Positions 61,683 to 64,000 of a DNA stretch of 64,000 nt are shown here, one piece after another (within the stretch, counting starts at the first letter, position 1; the number at the start of each line of letters is the position of its first letter). Below the pieces are notes generated by a model. That model was not told the origin of the DNA. It was given only the letters and a program-made list of their open reading frames with translations, and searched no databases. The stretch lies in the NCBI RefSeq assembly GCF_003027925.1, contig NZ_PYPS01000004.1:124001-188000 (forward strand), in the 5' to 3' direction. The translations under genes were made by a program, and so were the position numbers. Origin of the DNA: Micromonospora sp. RP3T (GTDB lineage: Bacteria; Actinomycetota; Actinomycetes; Mycobacteriales; Micromonosporaceae).

Positions 61683-62689
61683 CCCGGCCGGCGGCGGCCC
61701 GCGCCGGCCGTGCCTCGGCCGACCGGCTGGCCCGGCTGCTCAACCTGGTGCCCTACCTGCTGGCCCGCCCCGGCATCGAGATCGCCGAGGCGGCGCACGA
61801 CCTGGGCGTGACCGAGCGGCAGCTCCGGGAGGATCTGGAGCTGCTCTGGGTGTGCGGGCTGCCGGGTTACGGCCCCGGTGACCTGATCGACATGGCGTTC
61901 GACGGCGACCGGGTGACGATCACCTACGACGCCGGCATCGACCGGCCGCTGCGGCTCACTCCCGATGAGGCGTTGGCGCTGGTGGTGGCGCTGCGGATGC
62001 TCGCCGAGACGCCCGGGGTGGCGAATCGGGAGGCGGTGGAGCGGGCCCTGGCGAAGATCGAGAGCGCGGCCGGTGACCTGGGCGGCGCGCCGGTGGAGGT
62101 GCTGCTGCCCGGCGACACCGACCGGGTGCGGGAGCTGCGCGCCGCGGTCGAGCGGGGCCGCGCGCTGCGGATCACCTACTACACGCCGGCGCGGGACGAG
62201 TCCACCGAACGCACCATCGACCCGTTGCGGATGCTGTCGGTGGGTGGCCGGGCGTACGTGGAGGCGTGGTGCCGCCGCGCCGAGGCGGTCCGGCTGTTCC
62301 GGGCCGACCGGATCGACGCGGTCACCGAGCTGCCGGAGCGGGCCGTGGTGCCGCCGCAGGCCCGCCCGCACGACCTGCGCGACGGCGTGTTCCGGCCGTC
62401 GGCCGACCTGCCGTTGATCACGCTGCGGATCGGCCGGGGCGAGCGGTGGATCACCGAATACTATCCGTGCGAGCGGGTCGAGGCCGACGGCGAGCAGTGG
62501 CTGGTGTCGCTGCGGGTCACCGACCTCGGCTGGGCCCGCCGGTTCGTGCTCGGGCTGGGCCCGGACGCGACAGTGGTGGCCCCGGCCGAGCTGGCCGAGC
62601 AGGTCCGCGCGCAGGCGGTCGCCGCGCTTGACGCGTACGCGGTCCCGACCGGCACCGCCGATCCGGCGGCCGCCGGCGTCACCCGATAG
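61679..62689 (+). CDS. pafC: DNA-damage transcription activator subunit PafC
   Basis: 336 residues: HTH part (RLARLLNLVPYLLARPGIEIAEAAHDLGVTERQLREDLELLW) and WYL domain around 150-250 (ALRITYYTPARDESTERTIDPLRML, VGGRAYVEAWCRRAEAVRLFRADRI). Partner of PafB. GTG 61679 overlaps the pafB TGA by 4 nt, so the two are made in equal amounts. Confidence 0.95.
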   Translation: MTRPAAARAGRASADRLARLLNLVPYLLARPGIEIAEAAHDLGVTERQLREDLELLWVCGLPGYGPGDLIDMAFDGDRVTITYDAGIDRPLRLTPDEALALVVALRMLAETPGVANREAVERALAKIESAAGDLGGAPVEVLLPGDTDRVRELRAAVERGRALRITYYTPARDESTERTIDPLRMLSVGGRAYVEAWCRRAEAVRLFRADRIDAVTELPERAVVPPQARPHDLRDGVFRPSADLPLITLRIGRGERWITEYYPCERVEADGEQWLVSLRVTDLGWARRFVLGLGPDATVVAPAELAEQVRAQAVAALDAYAVPTGTADPAAAGVTR

Positions 62690-62692
62690 GCT
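62687..62692 (+). promoter_or_regulatory. -10 hexamer TAGGCT overlapping pafC stop
   Basis: TAGGCT includes the pafC stop codon TAG (62687-62689) and ends 6 nt before GTG 62699. Confidence 0.4.
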
Positions 62693-62698
62693 GACCGC

Positions 62699-62947
62699 GT
62701 GGTGATGTGGATCGTGCTCGGGGTCGTGCTGTTCGCGCTGGTCGTGCTGGCCCTGGCGGTCCGCCCGGTGGTGGCCCGGCTGCCCCGGCTGCGCCGTTCG
62801 GCGGTGGCGTTGCAGCGCCGGGCCGTCGAGGCGGAGTCGCTGCGTTCGGCCGCCGAGGAGTTGCAGGCGCGGGCCGAGGCGCTCCAGGAGCGGGCGACCG
62901 TCGCGCAGGAACGGGTCACGTTGATCAAGGCCAAGCGCGGGGAGTAG
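62699..62947 (+). CDS. Small membrane protein with coiled coil
   Basis: 82 residues. N-terminal transmembrane helix (MWIVLGVVLFALVVLALAV) and a coiled coil (LRSAAEELQARAEALQERATVAQERVTL). Three possible starts GTG-GTG-ATG at 62699, 62702, 62705. Between pafC and tatA, a small coiled-coil protein occurs in related actinobacteria; role unknown. Confidence 0.7.
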   Translation: MVMWIVLGVVLFALVVLALAVRPVVARLPRLRRSAVALQRRAVEAESLRSAAEELQARAEALQERATVAQERVTLIKAKRGE

Positions 62948-63135
62948 CGATCGACGCGTGCCGTTTCCCACCCGAATGCGCCACGACGGGTGGTTGACGG
63001 GACACTTCGGGTTGGCCGAGACTTCACCGACCGGGTCGGCACCAGCGGGCCCGGCGGGGGTGGCAAGCCGCTGCGACCCACGTACGATGGGCGGCGACCC
63101 ACCTCACCACCGACACAGAGCGACTGGAGCTTCCC

Positions 63136-63468
63136 ATGGGTGCCCTCAAGCCGTGGCACATCGCCGTACTCGTGGTCGTGCTGATCCTGCTGTTCGGCGC
63201 GAAGCGGCTCCCGGACGCGGCCCGCTCGCTGGGCCGTTCGCTGCGGATCATCAAGGCCGAGACGAAGAGCCTGCACGACGACGACCGTGACCTGGCCGAG
63301 AAGGCCGACGCGCAGGCCGCCTACCAGCCTCTCCCGCCGCAGCAGCCGGTCCAGGGCCAGCAGCAGTACGCGCAGCCCCAGCAGCAGTACCAGCCGCAGT
63401 ATGCTCCGCAGCCGCAGCAGCCGGTCGCCCCGCCGGTCGACCCGGTGCAGCGCGTCCGCGAGAACTGA
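63136..63468 (+). CDS. tatA: Twin-arginine translocase subunit TatA
   Basis: 110 residues. One N-terminal helix (IAVLVVVLILLFGAKRLPDAARSLGRSL: short TM, hinge FGAKRLP, amphipathic helix) is the TatA signature; the rest is an acidic, Gln/Pro-rich disordered tail. Forms the Tat pore with TatC, encoded next. Precedes tatC by 20 nt. Confidence 0.95.
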   Translation: MGALKPWHIAVLVVVLILLFGAKRLPDAARSLGRSLRIIKAETKSLHDDDRDLAEKADAQAAYQPLPPQQPVQGQQQYAQPQQQYQPQYAPQPQQPVAPPVDPVQRVREN

Positions 63469-63488
63469 TCCGAAGGGGCCTCATCACC

Positions 63489-64000
63489 GTGGCCTTCGGG
63501 TTGAAGAAGCGCGGGCCGAGCACGTTCGCGCGCGCCGCCGACGGCTCGATGACGCTCATCGAGCACATCCGCGAGCTGCGTAACCGACTCTTCCGGGCCT
63601 CCCTGGCGGTCGTGGTCGGCTTCGGCTTCGGTTTCTGGCTGGCCGAGCCGGTCCGGAAGTTGCTGTCGCAGCCCTACTGCGACCTGCCGCAGTCGGTCGA
63701 TCCGGACACCGGCAAGTGCCTGTTCGTGCAGCTCGGCGTCGCCGACGTCTTCCTGCTGAATCTGAAGATCGGCCTCTGGGTCGGCCTGATCATCGCCGCC
63801 CCGGTCTGGCTCTACCAGCTCTGGGCGTTCATCGCGCCCGGCCTGCACCGGCACGAGCGGCGCTACGCGTACATCTTCACCGCGCTCGCCGCTCCGCTGT
63901 TCGCCGCCGGTGCGGTGCTGGCGTTCTTCGTCACCACCAAGGGACTCGAGTTCCTGCTCAACGTCTCCGGCGACGACATCGCGACCAACCTCGAAGTGAC
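63489..64000 (+). CDS. tatC: Twin-arginine translocase subunit TatC (cut by window end)
   Basis: About 170 N-terminal residues visible. MTLIEHIRELRNRLFRASLAVVVGFGFGFWLAEP, LKIGLWVGLIIAAPVWLYQLWAFIAPGLHRHERRYAY and LAAPLFAAGAVLAFFV are conserved TatC blocks including the E and RHERRY residues that bind the twin-Arg signal. GTG 63489 has GAAGGGG 10-16 nt upstream. Full protein would have six helices. It exports folded proteins such as the flavin oxidase at 34338. Confidence 0.95.
   Translation, partial: MAFGLKKRGPSTFARAADGSMTLIEHIRELRNRLFRASLAVVVGFGFGFWLAEPVRKLLSQPYCDLPQSVDPDTGKCLFVQLGVADVFLLNLKIGLWVGLIIAAPVWLYQLWAFIAPGLHRHERRYAYIFTALAAPLFAAGAVLAFFVTTKGLEFLLNVSGDDIATNLEV

Overview
The window is very GC-rich DNA with many GTG starts, tightly packed genes and frequent 1-8 nt start/stop overlaps. 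It carries a complete Pup-proteasome system (arc, dop, pup, prcB, prcA, pafA, pafB, pafC), a mycothiol gene (mshC), an F420-type oxidoreductase and B12-dependent methionine synthase. This points to an actinomycete, most likely a Micromonospora-like member of the Micromonosporaceae; the genus is inference. From 21 kb to the right edge the backbone order (uppP, histidine phosphatase, DUF3090, mshC, PAC2, metH, RecB-like nuclease, trmI, arc, dop, pup, prcBA, pafA, pafBC, tatA, tatC) follows the order I know from the Mycobacterium tuberculosis Rv2136c to Rv2093c region, so it is an old chromosomal segment. No tRNA, rRNA, CRISPR array, transposase or phage module was seen.

Left part (1-20 kb), mixed and more variable: end of a cysteine dioxygenase plus rhodanese; two tandem receiver-less winged-helix regulators; a uridine-kinase-like protein with a degraded P-loop; a DksA/TraR-type zinc protein; a DUF2267 protein; a small peptide made of four 21-residue repeats stopping 3 nt before a JmjC/cupin oxygenase; a four-gene minus-strand operon around an FtsK/SpoIIIE ATPase with a small helical-hairpin protein (resembling a minimal type VII-like or other unknown ATPase system); a ClpC-like unfoldase; LysR, hemerythrin, M20 peptidase and aldo/keto reductase genes.

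Middle part: conserved backbone (20-32 kb: F420 oxidoreductase-uppP, phosphatase, DUF3090-SCO1664-like, mshC, GntR, PAC2, metH), then an accessory block (32.4-46 kb). The block holds a papain-like protease fused to a beta-propeller-like repeat domain, a Tat-exported flavin oxidase, a MerR-controlled four-gene metal operon with overlapping genes, secreted nuclease and peptidase genes, a HAD phosphatase apparently starting at CTG, an ABC exporter, and an orphan LuxR response regulator whose 700 bp upstream region contains regularly spaced palindromes.

Right part (46-64 kb): RecB-like nuclease, M50 protease-trmI, ferredoxin, the proteasome/pupylation locus with an endonuclease VII-like gene wedged between pup and prcB, DUF3866 protein, CDF cation transporter, pafBC, and tatA/tatC (tatC cut by the window end). 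Pup is conjugated by PafA, removed by Dop, and tagged proteins are unfolded by Arc into PrcAB; PafBC is the DNA-damage activator. At least 17 genes have a TANNNT -10 hexamer 6-9 nt before their start codon, so leaderless transcription appears common here. Perfect GC-rich hairpins sit between most convergent gene pairs.
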